Source: a bacterium (GTDB lineage: Bacteria > Verrucomicrobiota > Verrucomicrobiia > Limisphaerales > UBA11358). From it: a DNA stretch of 8,765 bases. Positions 1 through 5,867 of this stretch are shown here, one piece after another (position 1 is the stretch's first letter; each line of letters starts with the position of its first letter). Where the stretch lies: positions 1 to 8,765 of the forward strand of contig JAJXXI010000040.1 of the NCBI GenBank assembly GCA_021781185.1, written 5' to 3'. Under the pieces are notes generated by a model, which did not search any database, was not told the origin of the DNA, and saw nothing but the letters and a program-made list of their open reading frames with translations. The translations under genes were made by a program, and so were the position numbers.

Positions 1-10
1 CTTCGCCGGC

Positions 11-1267
11 ATGGCGGCAGTGGCGGCCTGCATGGTTTGCGCCGCAGTGGGGGTGGACATCGAGAACACCGTCACCTACCAGTCGTTTGCGCTGCTGCTG
101 GCGATGGTGCTGTTCGCGTTCGGCTGCAGCTTTTTCTTTCGCGCCAAATTTTCGGTGGAGCGCCTGCTGCCGCGCGTGGGCACCGCCGGACTGCCGCTTC
201 ACTACCGGGTGCGGGTGAAGAATCTGACGGCAAAAAACCAGGCCGGGCTGACGCTGATGGACAACCTGGCCGATCCCCGGCCGGGATTCAACGACTGGCT
301 GGCGTTTGAACTGGCGGAAGGCCGGCGCGTGCGTCCGTTTCGCGTGGCCCAGCAGCGCAGCCAAAATCCGTTCCGCCAGGCCCGGCTGAAGGAGGGACTC
401 ATTCCGCCGATGCCGGCCCGGGGCGAAGCCGAGGCGCAAATGGAGCTGTTTCCCGTCCGGCGCGGCGTGCTGCATTTGACCGGCCTGACCGTGGCGCGGC
501 CTGATCCGCTGGGCTTGTTCCGCTCGTTCGTGCGGATTGTCGCGCCGCAGACCGTTCTGGTTCTGCCGAGGCGTTATCCGCTGCCATCCATCGCGCTGCC
601 GGGGGCGATGCGCTATCAAAAGGGCGGCGTGGCGCTGGCCGCGCACGTGGGCAGCAGCGAGGAATTCGTGGCGCTCCGCGATTACCGGCACGGCGATCCG
701 CTGCGGCACATTCACTGGCGCAGTTGGGCCAAGTCCGGCAAGCCCATCGTGAAGGAATTCGAGGATGAATTTTTTGTCCGGCACGCGCTGGTGCTCGATA
801 CGTTTGACGAGGAGCCGAACAGCGAAGTGCTGGAGGAGGCGGTGTCGGTGGCTGCGTCGTTCGCCTGCACGATTTTGACGCAGGAATCGTTGCTCGACCT
901 GCTCTTCGTGGGCAACCGCTCCTATTGTTTCACCGCCGGACGCGGCATCGCCCATGCCGACCAGATGCTGGAAATTCTCGCGTCGGTGAAAAATTGCGCA
1001 GACACCCCGTTCAGCCAGTTGGAGCATCTGGTGCTGAACCACGTTGCCGGCGTGAGCGGCTGCATCTGCGTGCTGCAACGCTGGGACGAGGCGCGCCGGA
1101 ATTTCATCGGCAAGCTCAAGGCGCTGGGCATGCCGCTGCTGCTGCTCATGATCGTGCGTCCCGGCGGAACCGTTCCCGGCGCCGCCGGATCGCCGCTGGA
1201 TTCGCCGGTGCCCTTGCATGTCCTGGAGGTGGGAAAAATCGAGGAAGGACTGCGAAAGCTGCAATGA
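11..1267 (+). CDS. DUF58 domain-containing membrane-anchored protein, probably 5'-partial
   Basis: The translation has the DUF58 core near residues 219-250: a DYRHGDPLRHIHWRSWAKSG block followed by KPIVKEFEDE, which is the family signature (YxxGDxxRxIHW, then a basic stretch). Beyond it ALVLDTF looks like the first strand of a von Willebrand A-like fold. A hydrophobic segment at about residues 24-43 is a membrane helix, and residues 1-15 look like part of an earlier one. The frame stays open to the window edge (F-A-G before this ATG), so the true start is probably upstream. DUF58 proteins commonly sit between a MoxR AAA ATPase and a transglutaminase membrane protein; the transglutaminase follows here on the same strand, and a moxR gene would be expected just outside the window. 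The molecular function of the family is not settled. The family call is firm; the start is not. Confidence 0.9.
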   Translation: MAAVAACMVCAAVGVDIENTVTYQSFALLLAMVLFAFGCSFFFRAKFSVERLLPRVGTAGLPLHYRVRVKNLTAKNQAGLTLMDNLADPRPGFNDWLAFELAEGRRVRPFRVAQQRSQNPFRQARLKEGLIPPMPARGEAEAQMELFPVRRGVLHLTGLTVARPDPLGLFRSFVRIVAPQTVLVLPRRYPLPSIALPGAMRYQKGGVALAAHVGSSEEFVALRDYRHGDPLRHIHWRSWAKSGKPIVKEFEDEFFVRHALVLDTFDEEPNSEVLEEAVSVAASFACTILTQESLLDLLFVGNRSYCFTAGRGIAHADQMLEILASVKNCADTPFSQLEHLVLNHVAGVSGCICVLQRWDEARRNFIGKLKALGMPLLLLMIVRPGGTVPGAAGSPLDSPVPLHVLEVGKIEEGLRKLQ

Positions 1268-1296
1268 ACCATTCAGCTCCAACCAACGTAAAACGG

Positions 1297-1353
1297 GAGG
1301 CGTGAAACGTGAATGCTTCATGCCGCATGGCTGAAATTTGCGTTTCGCGCCTC
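1297..1353 (+). repeat. Intergenic long stem-loop between the DUF58 and transglutaminase genes
   Basis: Positions 1297-1314 pair with 1336-1353 in the plus-strand RNA as 18 consecutive pairs, three of them G-U (1303/1347, 1310/1340, 1311/1339). The core is GGCGTGAAACG against CGTTTCGCGCC. A tandem CTCACGC (1351-1357, 1358-1364) overlaps the 3' arm and runs almost to the ATG at 1368, where no Shine-Dalgarno sequence is visible. It may be a dispersed palindromic repeat, or an RNA structure affecting expression of the downstream gene within the operon; the sequence alone does not decide. Confidence 0.6.
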
Positions 1354-1367
1354 ACGCCTCACGCCTT

Positions 1368-3485
1368 ATGAAACCCCCGCCATACCTGCTGCTGGCCGCG
1401 TTGCTGTTCTGGGGCTGGCTGTCCGGTTTTCTCGTCCTCGGCGCGGTCATGGGCGGGCTGCTGGAAGCGGCGCGTTTCACGCAGTTTCGGTGGGAGCTGG
1501 ACGACGCGGATTTCAGCCGCATCTGGAGCCTGTGCGTGCTGCTCACGGTGGCGGCGGCAGCCTACGTTTTCACCACCAACGGCGAGGGCGGCGGCCTGGG
1601 TGGCCTGCTGCACGGCGAAACGGCGCAAAACGCCGGGAGCTCGGGCGGGCCGGCGGCCACCCGTTTTCTGCGCTGGCTGCCGATGACGCTGTTCGCGTTC
1701 ATCGCGGCGCAAAACTTCAACCTGCGCCCGTCCGTGCCGCTCACCGGCATTTCCCTGGTGCTGCGCTGGCGCCGGCGCAAGGGCGATCAGGCATTCGCCG
1801 GGCATTACCTGAACGTGTCCTACCCGTATTTCATCATCTGCGTTTTCGCCTCGGGCATCCACGCGAACACGGGCACGCTGACGTATTACTGGGGTCTGTG
1901 CGTGCTGATCGGGTGGGCGCTGTGGTCCATCCGCTCGCCACGGTTTGGATTGGGGACATGGCTGGCGGTGCTGACGCTGGTTTTTGTCATGGGCTTCGCC
2001 GAAATGGTCGGCATCAACCAGATGCAGCGCGCGTTGCAGAACTTCAATGCGCAATGGATGGCGCGCTTTTTCGGCCAGCGCACCGATCCGCTGCAAAGCA
2101 CCACCCGGATGGGACGCATCGGGCAGTTGAAATTATCCGCGAAAATTGTCATCTGGCTGGAACCGCACCGGATCGGGGATGCGCCCACGTATCTGCGCGA
2201 GGCGAGCTACCGGAATTATCAGTCGCAGCGGATGGCCTGGTTCTCCGGCGGCACCCGCAACGACTTCGAACTGCTCAGGCAGGATGCGGACAACACCACC
2301 TATTCGCTGATTCCCGGAAAACGCGTCTCCTCCGACGTCAACATCACCTGTTATCTCAACGGCTACTCGCGTGATCTGCAGGCGCCGGAAGGCCTGCTGC
2401 CGCTGCCCAGCGGCTGCGCCCGGCTGGAACACATCCCGGCCAACATGAGCCTGCGGAAGAATAAAAACGGCGCCATCCTCGCCGCCGGCAGCGGCCTGAT
2501 AATTTTTGACGCGCTGTATGGCCGCGGGGCCACCATTGACGCGCCGCCCGATCTGGAGGCCACCAACCGCTATGACCTCGGCGTGCCGCCCGAGGAAGTT
2601 CCCGCCCTGCAATCGGTGATTGCGGAAATGAGGATTCCCGCCGGTGCGGACGAGGCTGAAAAACTCCAGACCGTGGAACGGTTCTTCTTATCCAAGTTCA
2701 CCTACAGCATCTGGCAGGGGAAGGACAAGCTGGCCACCACCAACACCACGCCGCTCACGCGCTTTCTCCTCACCAGCCGCAGCGGCCACTGCGAGTATTT
2801 TGCCAGCGCCACCGTGCTGCTGCTGCGCGAACTCGGCATTCCGGCGCGCTACGCCGTCGGCTACTATGTTCATGAGCCACACGGCAGCGGCTACATCGTG
2901 CGGGAACGCGACGCCCACGCGTGGTGCCTCGTCTGGGATTTCGCCGACAAAACCTGGAAGGATTTCGACACCACGCCCCCGTCCTGGGTCGGCATTGAAA
3001 GCAAACGCTCCGCCGCCGCAGAATGGTTTGCCGACGTGCGTTCGTGGCTGGGCCTCCAGTTTGCGAAGTTCCGGTGGGGCCAGGCTCATCTGCAACAATA
3101 CATTTTCTGGGCGTTCATCCCGGTGCTGATCGTGCTGCTGTATCACATCATCTTCCGCCGGCTGGGAAAACTGCGCGCCCTGAAGGCCAAGGCCAAAAAG
3201 CAGGCACCGGTCGTCTGGCCCGGCCTCGATTCGGAATTCTATCAGCTCGAACGAAAACTCGCCAACCGGGGCGTGCCCCGGCAGACCGGCGAACCGCTGT
3301 CCGACTGGCTGGAACGGAGCCTGGCCGAGCCGGCCCTGGTGGATTTGCGGATGCCGCTGCAAGACCTGCTGCACCTGCATTACCGCCATCGGTTCGATCC
3401 GCGCGGGCTGACGGTTGAAGAGCGCGAGCAGTTGCGGTGCGAGGCCAAAAGCTGTCTCGATTCCCTGCTGCGCGTGAAATCGTGA
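1368..3485 (+). CDS. TgpA-like membrane transglutaminase with C-terminal DUF4129-like tail
   Basis: A 705-residue protein from the ATG at 1368; a TTG 30 nt upstream is in frame, but the ATG directly precedes the hydrophobic N-terminus and is preferred. Several hydrophobic segments fill roughly the first 210 residues, as in the N-terminal membrane domain of TgpA-type proteins. The transglutaminase core carries the expected triad: Cys475 in SGHCEYFASA, His517 in RDAHAW and Asp534 in DFDTTPPSW. Another membrane helix (YIFWAFIPVLIVLLYHIIF) precedes a cytoplasmic tail whose LERKLANRG...SDWLERSL region resembles DUF4129. The family is thought to act on proteins or peptides at the membrane, but the substrate is unknown. 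It lies 100 nt after the DUF58 gene on the same strand and is probably co-transcribed. Length and architecture are normal and the triad is intact. Confidence 0.92.
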   Translation: MKPPPYLLLAALLFWGWLSGFLVLGAVMGGLLEAARFTQFRWELDDADFSRIWSLCVLLTVAAAAYVFTTNGEGGGLGGLLHGETAQNAGSSGGPAATRFLRWLPMTLFAFIAAQNFNLRPSVPLTGISLVLRWRRRKGDQAFAGHYLNVSYPYFIICVFASGIHANTGTLTYYWGLCVLIGWALWSIRSPRFGLGTWLAVLTLVFVMGFAEMVGINQMQRALQNFNAQWMARFFGQRTDPLQSTTRMGRIGQLKLSAKIVIWLEPHRIGDAPTYLREASYRNYQSQRMAWFSGGTRNDFELLRQDADNTTYSLIPGKRVSSDVNITCYLNGYSRDLQAPEGLLPLPSGCARLEHIPANMSLRKNKNGAILAAGSGLIIFDALYGRGATIDAPPDLEATNRYDLGVPPEEVPALQSVIAEMRIPAGADEAEKLQTVERFFLSKFTYSIWQGKDKLATTNTTPLTRFLLTSRSGHCEYFASATVLLLRELGIPARYAVGYYVHEPHGSGYIVRERDAHAWCLVWDFADKTWKDFDTTPPSWVGIESKRSAAAEWFADVRSWLGLQFAKFRWGQAHLQQYIFWAFIPVLIVLLYHIIFRRLGKLRALKAKAKKQAPVVWPGLDSEFYQLERKLANRGVPRQTGEPLSDWLERSLAEPALVDLRMPLQDLLHLHYRHRFDPRGLTVEEREQLRCEAKSCLDSLLRVKS

Positions 3486-3520
3486 GCAGTTCGCAAGATT
3501 GCTGCGGGCGATTTCTGTAT

Positions 3521-3549
3521 TTGACCGGGCGGGTCAATTCGCCGATCAT
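3521..3549 (+). promoter_or_regulatory. Candidate sigma70-type promoter for ssrA
   Basis: TTGACC (3521-3526) and GATCAT (3544-3549) are separated by 17 nt and would start transcription near 3556, about 11 nt before the mature tmRNA end. The -35 box is strong and the -10 weak (4 of 6). TTGACC also pairs with GGTCAA (3532-3537), so part of this could instead be a hairpin in the 3' region of the preceding gene. No other promoter is obvious in the 81-nt gap. Confidence 0.45.
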
Positions 3550-3566
3550 ACCAGTGCCGGATTGAT

Positions 3567-3920
3567 GGGGGCGCACTGGTTTCGACCATGTAAACACGCC
3601 AAAGGCGGCATGCCGAGGACGATGCGTTGGCCTCGTAAATCATTCGCATCAAAACCAAAAAGCTAACGAAGAACTAGCCCTCGCGGCCTAAGCGCCACGA
3701 CGTTCGTCACTGGACACCTGCTACGGTGGAAGAACGCAACAGCAGGCATGGTTGACAGTGGAGACCGCGCGTTGTCAGCCGAGATCTTATCATGCGGACT
3801 AGGCAGTGCGACTCGAGTCCAAGCGCCATCGCATAGCAGAAAAAATTACTTGGAATAAGCATGTAGTCGCGGTTGGCAGGTCTGCTTGGGACGCGGGTTC
3901 AACTCCCGCCGCCTCCACCA
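3567..3920 (+). ncRNA. ssrA: tmRNA (transfer-messenger RNA)
   Basis: This 354-nt gene rescues ribosomes stalled on broken mRNA by acting first as tRNA-Ala and then as a short mRNA. The 5' end GGGGGCG pairs with CGCCTCC before the encoded ACCA, and the third pair is the G-U that alanyl-tRNA synthetase recognises. The conserved 5' block GCGCACTGGTTTCGACC and a canonical T arm (GCGGG-TTCAACT-CCCGC, ending 3909) are present. The tag reading frame lies at 3662-3691. The length matches one-piece tmRNAs. No intrinsic terminator is visible; only a T-rich stretch follows the CCA. Confidence 0.97.
3662..3691 (+). other. tmRNA tag-peptide reading frame, ANEELALAA-stop
   Basis: Nine codons from a GCT resume codon to TAA encode ANEELALAA. 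With the alanine carried by tmRNA itself, the added tag would be AANEELALAA. The terminal LAA is the usual ClpXP degradation signal. The resume codon is inferred by analogy, since Ala codons are usual there; the frame stays open upstream, so the first codon is not proved by sequence alone. Confidence 0.85.
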
Positions 3921-3954
3921 TATTTTTATGCAGTTTCTGTGGGGAATAAGCTTA

Positions 3955-3975
3955 ATTCCAGACAGATTCCAGACA
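3955..3975. repeat. Tandem direct repeat ATTCCAGACA at 11-bp spacing
   Basis: ATTCCAGACA occurs at 3955-3964 and again at 3966-3975, one helical turn apart. The repeat starts 35 nt after the tmRNA CCA end. Such pairs can be binding sites of an integrase or its accessory protein at an attachment site, or chance. The repeat is exact; the role is guesswork. Confidence 0.5.
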
Positions 3976-3991
3976 AAAATGGCTTTCTTTT

Positions 3992-4147
3992 ATGAGTAAG
4001 CCAAAATTCCCATTACCGTCAAACGGGGGCAGATTAGAGGGTGTTCCGAAAGCCAAAATGCAAAAGTGTGGATTCATTGGGGAAACGCGATTTTTCACTT
4101 ACGGCCAATTTTCTGACGACAAACCAAATTCTAACTGCTGTGGCTGA
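3992..4147 (+). CDS. Small ORF of unknown nature, possible integrase N-terminal remnant
   Basis: An ATG-started frame of 51 codons beginning MSKPKFPLPSNGG. The opening resembles, from memory, N-termini of some phage-type integrases (MSKPKFPL...), and the position just after a tmRNA gene is where an integrase is often found. Nothing after about residue 13 looks like an integrase, no catalytic region is present, and no Shine-Dalgarno sequence stands out. It may equally be a chance frame in noncoding DNA. Confidence 0.2.
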   Translation: MSKPKFPLPSNGGRLEGVPKAKMQKCGFIGETRFFTYGQFSDDKPNSNCCG

Positions 4148-4185
4148 AGACCGGCCAGCAACACCGAATTTTGCGGCGTGTTCAG

Positions 4186-4685
4186 CTACGCCAGAGGGCG
4201 CAACAACACGGCACTGTCGGCCCACAAACTCATTTGCCAGGTCAGACGCAGACTGTTGAAAAACATCTGGCTCAAACCCAGTTGGTTTTCTCAAAGGATT
4301 GTGCCGGTTCAATCCACGGACGAACTTGCCGCAAAAATCGTCCGGCCACGCGGCTGGCCAACGGAATCAATCCCAGCAACGTCTCGTGTTCCCCCACCGC
4401 ATAACCAAAGTAGCGAGGACAACGCAAGGCGTTCCAGCGATGCGGACAGTATTCCGCCGCCGCTGGTGCTCGAAACCATTGTTGTCCGCTCTCCGGATCA
4501 TGCTCCCACCATTCCAACGTCTGGCCCTGTGGGCATTCCACCTGCGTGGCACTGACATAAGGCGGCACCAGTTTCATGTCGGCACGCAGTTTGGTTACAA
4601 CGGCGGTCTGCCAACCGGTGCGCGCCGCCTGCTTGCTTTCCGCTCCCAGATAGCCCATGTCCGAACGCAATCGCCAACCGCAGCG
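4186..4685 (-). pseudogene. Transposase C-terminal fragment, frameshifted
   Basis: Read on the minus strand from 4685, one frame gives a protein-like run through EWWEHDPESGQQWF and RVAGRFLRQVRPWIEPAQSF to EKTNWV-stop. Moving by one base at the T run 4286-4289 (plus strand) continues as NQLGLSQMFFNSLRLTW...ADSAVLLRPLA and stops at 4186-4188, so one base has probably been lost there. The restored reading contains R-x3-E-x6-K (RPWIE...K), the spacing of the third catalytic block in IS4-type DDE transposases; the usual tyrosine three residues before that R is replaced. The frame is closed by a stop at 4686-4688, so the N-terminal and first two catalytic regions are missing and no terminal inverted repeats are seen. 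The element is inactive. The exact IS family is not certain. Confidence 0.65.
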
Positions 4686-4986
4686 CTATGTCTGGCGTGC
4701 CGAGGGTGCCGCCATCCTGGAAAAATCACCCGCACCCGCGCTAAACTCGGAGAAATAATGGCAGACACTTCAAGGACAGCAGACTAGTGCCGAATGCCGG
4801 AATAGATAGTTTTATTCTGGTGTGACGGCCGGCGCCGGCGGAACCGATGCCGCCCCGACGGGGCTGTGTCCTTCGCCCGTGGGAACGGGAGAAGGTGGCC
4901 GCAGGCCGGATGAGGGTTGTGGGGAAAACCGGCGCGGGTGGCTACAAAGATTTCGCTCCGGACGGAACTATGGAAAGAATGCGTTT
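4686..4986. repeat. Noncoding stretch with REP-like hairpins
   Basis: No convincing gene. From 4829 it holds short perfect or near-perfect hairpins: the palindrome CCGGCGCCGG (4829-4838); GCCCC-GAC-GGGGC (4852-4864); CCTTCGCCCGT against ACGGGAGAAGG (4870-4880 with 4885-4895, one mismatch); and GGCC-GCA-GGCC (4897-4907). The GAGAAGGTGGCCGCAGGCC part resembles dispersed repeats common in bacterial intergenic DNA. The left portion (4686-4828) shows only a 33-codon frame at 4657-4758 that I do not accept. Confidence 0.55.
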
Positions 4987-5196
4987 CAACTCCAACGGAG
5001 TTGTGTCATTCAGCCCAGCGTTGGAGCGAAGCGACTACGCTGGGTGAACGGGCAAAATGAAAACAACTCTGAAGGAGTTGTGGCAGAAGGAACCGCGAAA
5101 GACGCCAACTACGCGAACGGAATTTTGGTTTGGATTTTCGCGTGGTTCGGGTGGTTCGCGGTTGAAAAGCGGTGGAGGGCCACCGCAGTCCAAGAC
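4987..5196 (+). repeat. Composite hairpin element, left copy
   Basis: Four hairpins in order. H1 is CAACTC-CAACG-GAGTTG (4987-5003). H2 is CCCAGCGT pairing with ACGCTGGG (5014-5021 with 5037-5044, extended by TTCA/TGAA past a one-base bulge). H3 is CAACTC-TGAAG-GAGTTG (5064-5080). H4 is GCGGTGG-AGGG-CCACCGC (5169-5186) with conserved flanks to 5196. Between H3 and H4 an unrelated long inverted repeat (5091-5163) has been inserted or lies in tandem. The same four hairpins in the same order are found on the minus strand at 5303-5459. No protein-coding sense is expected, although open frames run through it. Confidence 0.75.
5091..5163. repeat. Long imperfect inverted repeat with 27-nt arms
   Basis: Arms 5091-5117 and 5137-5163 match at 22 of 27 positions, with perfect outer 9 bp (AACCGCGAA/TTCGCGGTT) and perfect inner 7 bp, around a 19-nt loop. 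It resembles, from memory, dispersed inverted repeats of the CGCGAA type in some verrucomicrobial and planctomycete genomes. It interrupts the left hairpin element between its third and fourth hairpins and has no counterpart in the right copy, which suggests a later insertion, possibly of MITE type. Confidence 0.65.
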
Positions 5197-5265
5197 GCTG
5201 GCGGTAGGGCGTGTCACTCCGTGCGCGCCGTCGTGGTGAACCAGAAAGCGTTGGTTGCAACCGAC

Positions 5266-5287
5266 GGCGGGCAGAGGACTGCCCGCC
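5266..5287. repeat. Perfect 9-bp hairpin between the two composite elements
   Basis: GGCGGGCAG (5266-5274) pairs without mismatch with CTGCCCGCC (5279-5287) around AGGA. It is the strongest simple hairpin in the window and lies in the spacer (5197-5302) between the inverted copies. No T run follows on either strand, so a classical intrinsic terminator is unlikely. Confidence 0.7.
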
Positions 5288-5302
5288 CTCCCCGCGCGAA
5301 GT

Positions 5303-5459
5303 GTCTTGGAGTGCGCCAGCCCTCTGGCGCTTTAGACGGAGGTGATGCAACGCCTTCAGCGTTGAAAACATTTTGGGGAACATAACCCAGGGTAGGCGCT
5401 CCTCGCCCGTCTGGCTCGGACCAACCCTGGGCTGAGGGATTTGAATCCCGTTGGGATTC
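5303..5459 (-). repeat. Composite hairpin element, right copy (inverted)
   Basis: On the minus strand the order is H1' GAATCC-CAACG-GGATTC (5459-5443), H2' CCCAGGGT with ACCCTGGG (5431-5424 with 5393-5386), H3' CAACGC-TGAAG-GCGTTG (5364-5348) and H4' GCGCCAG-AGGG-CTGGCGC (5330-5313), with flank to 5303. Loops of H1, H3 and H4 are identical to those of the left copy, and the linker CAAAATG before H3 is shared. The copy begins 12 nt past the stop codon of the last cassette gene, so it would be read in its forward sense as the 3' region of that operon's mRNA. Confidence 0.75.
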
Positions 5460-5471
5460 GCGGATGGTAGA

Positions 5472-5867
5472 TTAAGCCGGAATAAATTTGGATGCGGCAG
5501 CCAACTCTTGGGCGATTGTTTTGCGACTTTCTTTGTCTGCCGGCCACCCAATTACATGGGCATGATATGCATTGGTCTCAAGCGGCCAAGCAACTGCCTT
5601 CAAAGCATTCTTCACCACTGTTCGAGCGCTGATGTCTGCACGGCCAAGAAATTGCAAAGACGTTTGAACCGCCACAAATTTGCCCGCTTCGATTAATTGG
5701 TCAGGCGAAATGCCTTCATGACGCGTAACTGAAAGCTGCAAATCTTTCGGAGGAATAAAAGCATCCTGCTTAACCGTGTTGTCAACCTTGCGAATCCATT
5801 CCGTTTTCAATACGAAACGCGCGAGCATTTCGTCATCTGAAAGCAGAGTCCCGGCGGCTTCACTCAT
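5472..5867 (-). CDS. Uncharacterised protein, third gene of the TIGR04255 cassette
   Basis: A 131-residue soluble protein with no signal peptide or membrane helix. Recognisable blocks are DEMLARFVL (12-20), VKQDAFIPPKDLQLSVTRHE (32-51), GRADI (75-79) and YHAHVIGWPADKESRK (101-116). I recall similar small hypothetical proteins with a conserved AF-x-P-x(2-3)-DL-x-LSV-x-R block, but I know no function. The ATG overlaps the stop of the preceding gene as ATGA, so translation is probably coupled. No clear Shine-Dalgarno precedes it, which fits coupling. The histidine pair in YHAHVIGWP could be a site of activity or metal binding; that is speculation. Confidence 0.8.
   Translation of the reverse strand: MSEAAGTLLSDDEMLARFVLKTEWIRKVDNTVKQDAFIPPKDLQLSVTRHEGISPDQLIEAGKFVAVQTSLQFLGRADISARTVVKNALKAVAWPLETNAYHAHVIGWPADKESRKTIAQELAAASKFIPA

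Larger units (their letters stand above)
3921..4185. other. Region 3' of tmRNA without a convincing gene
   Basis: This AT-richer stretch separates the tmRNA CCA end from the transposase fossil. It holds an imperfect palindrome around AAGCTT (3943-3959), two direct repeats, and one 51-codon ORF described separately. The 3' ends of tmRNA genes are frequent target sites for integrases, so it may be the scarred edge of an integrated element. I found no second copy of the tmRNA 3' end in the window that would mark the other edge. Confidence 0.4.

Noticed and set aside
1359..2096. A 245-codon antisense frame and a 353-codon sense frame (1313-2374) over the transglutaminase gene
   Set aside because: Both are out-of-frame shadows of the high-GC transglutaminase gene, which has its full domain set and catalytic triad.
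4034..4312. A 92-codon minus-strand open frame
   Set aside because: It covers the transposase fossil in a different frame from the one giving the transposase-like C-terminus, and then noncoding DNA.
4657..4758. A 33-codon frame starting MSERNRQPQRYVWRAEG
   Set aside because: The first half looks vaguely like a transposase N-terminus (QRYVWRA), but it is too short, overlaps the transposase fossil and has no supporting context.
4985..4993. TTCAACTCC, shared with the tmRNA T arm, as an attachment-site duplication
   Set aside because: Only 9 bp match, and they overlap the start of hairpin H1; a real att duplication should extend to the CCA end.
4822..5385. A 187-codon plus-strand open frame
   Set aside because: It runs straight through the REP-like hairpins and the composite repeat; its translation has no protein-like pattern and the palindromes explain the sequence better.
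4987..5459. A CRISPR-like array
   Set aside because: Repeats are palindromic hairpins in inverted order with unequal spacing and no constant repeat with unique spacers; no cas genes nearby.
5443..5459. Hairpin GAATCC-CGTTG-GGATTC as an intrinsic terminator of the cassette
   Set aside because: The stem is perfect but no T run follows in the minus-strand direction, and it belongs to the repeat family.
5006..5551. A 181-codon minus-strand open frame
   Set aside because: It overlaps the last cassette gene out of frame and then the hairpin elements; no recognisable protein features.
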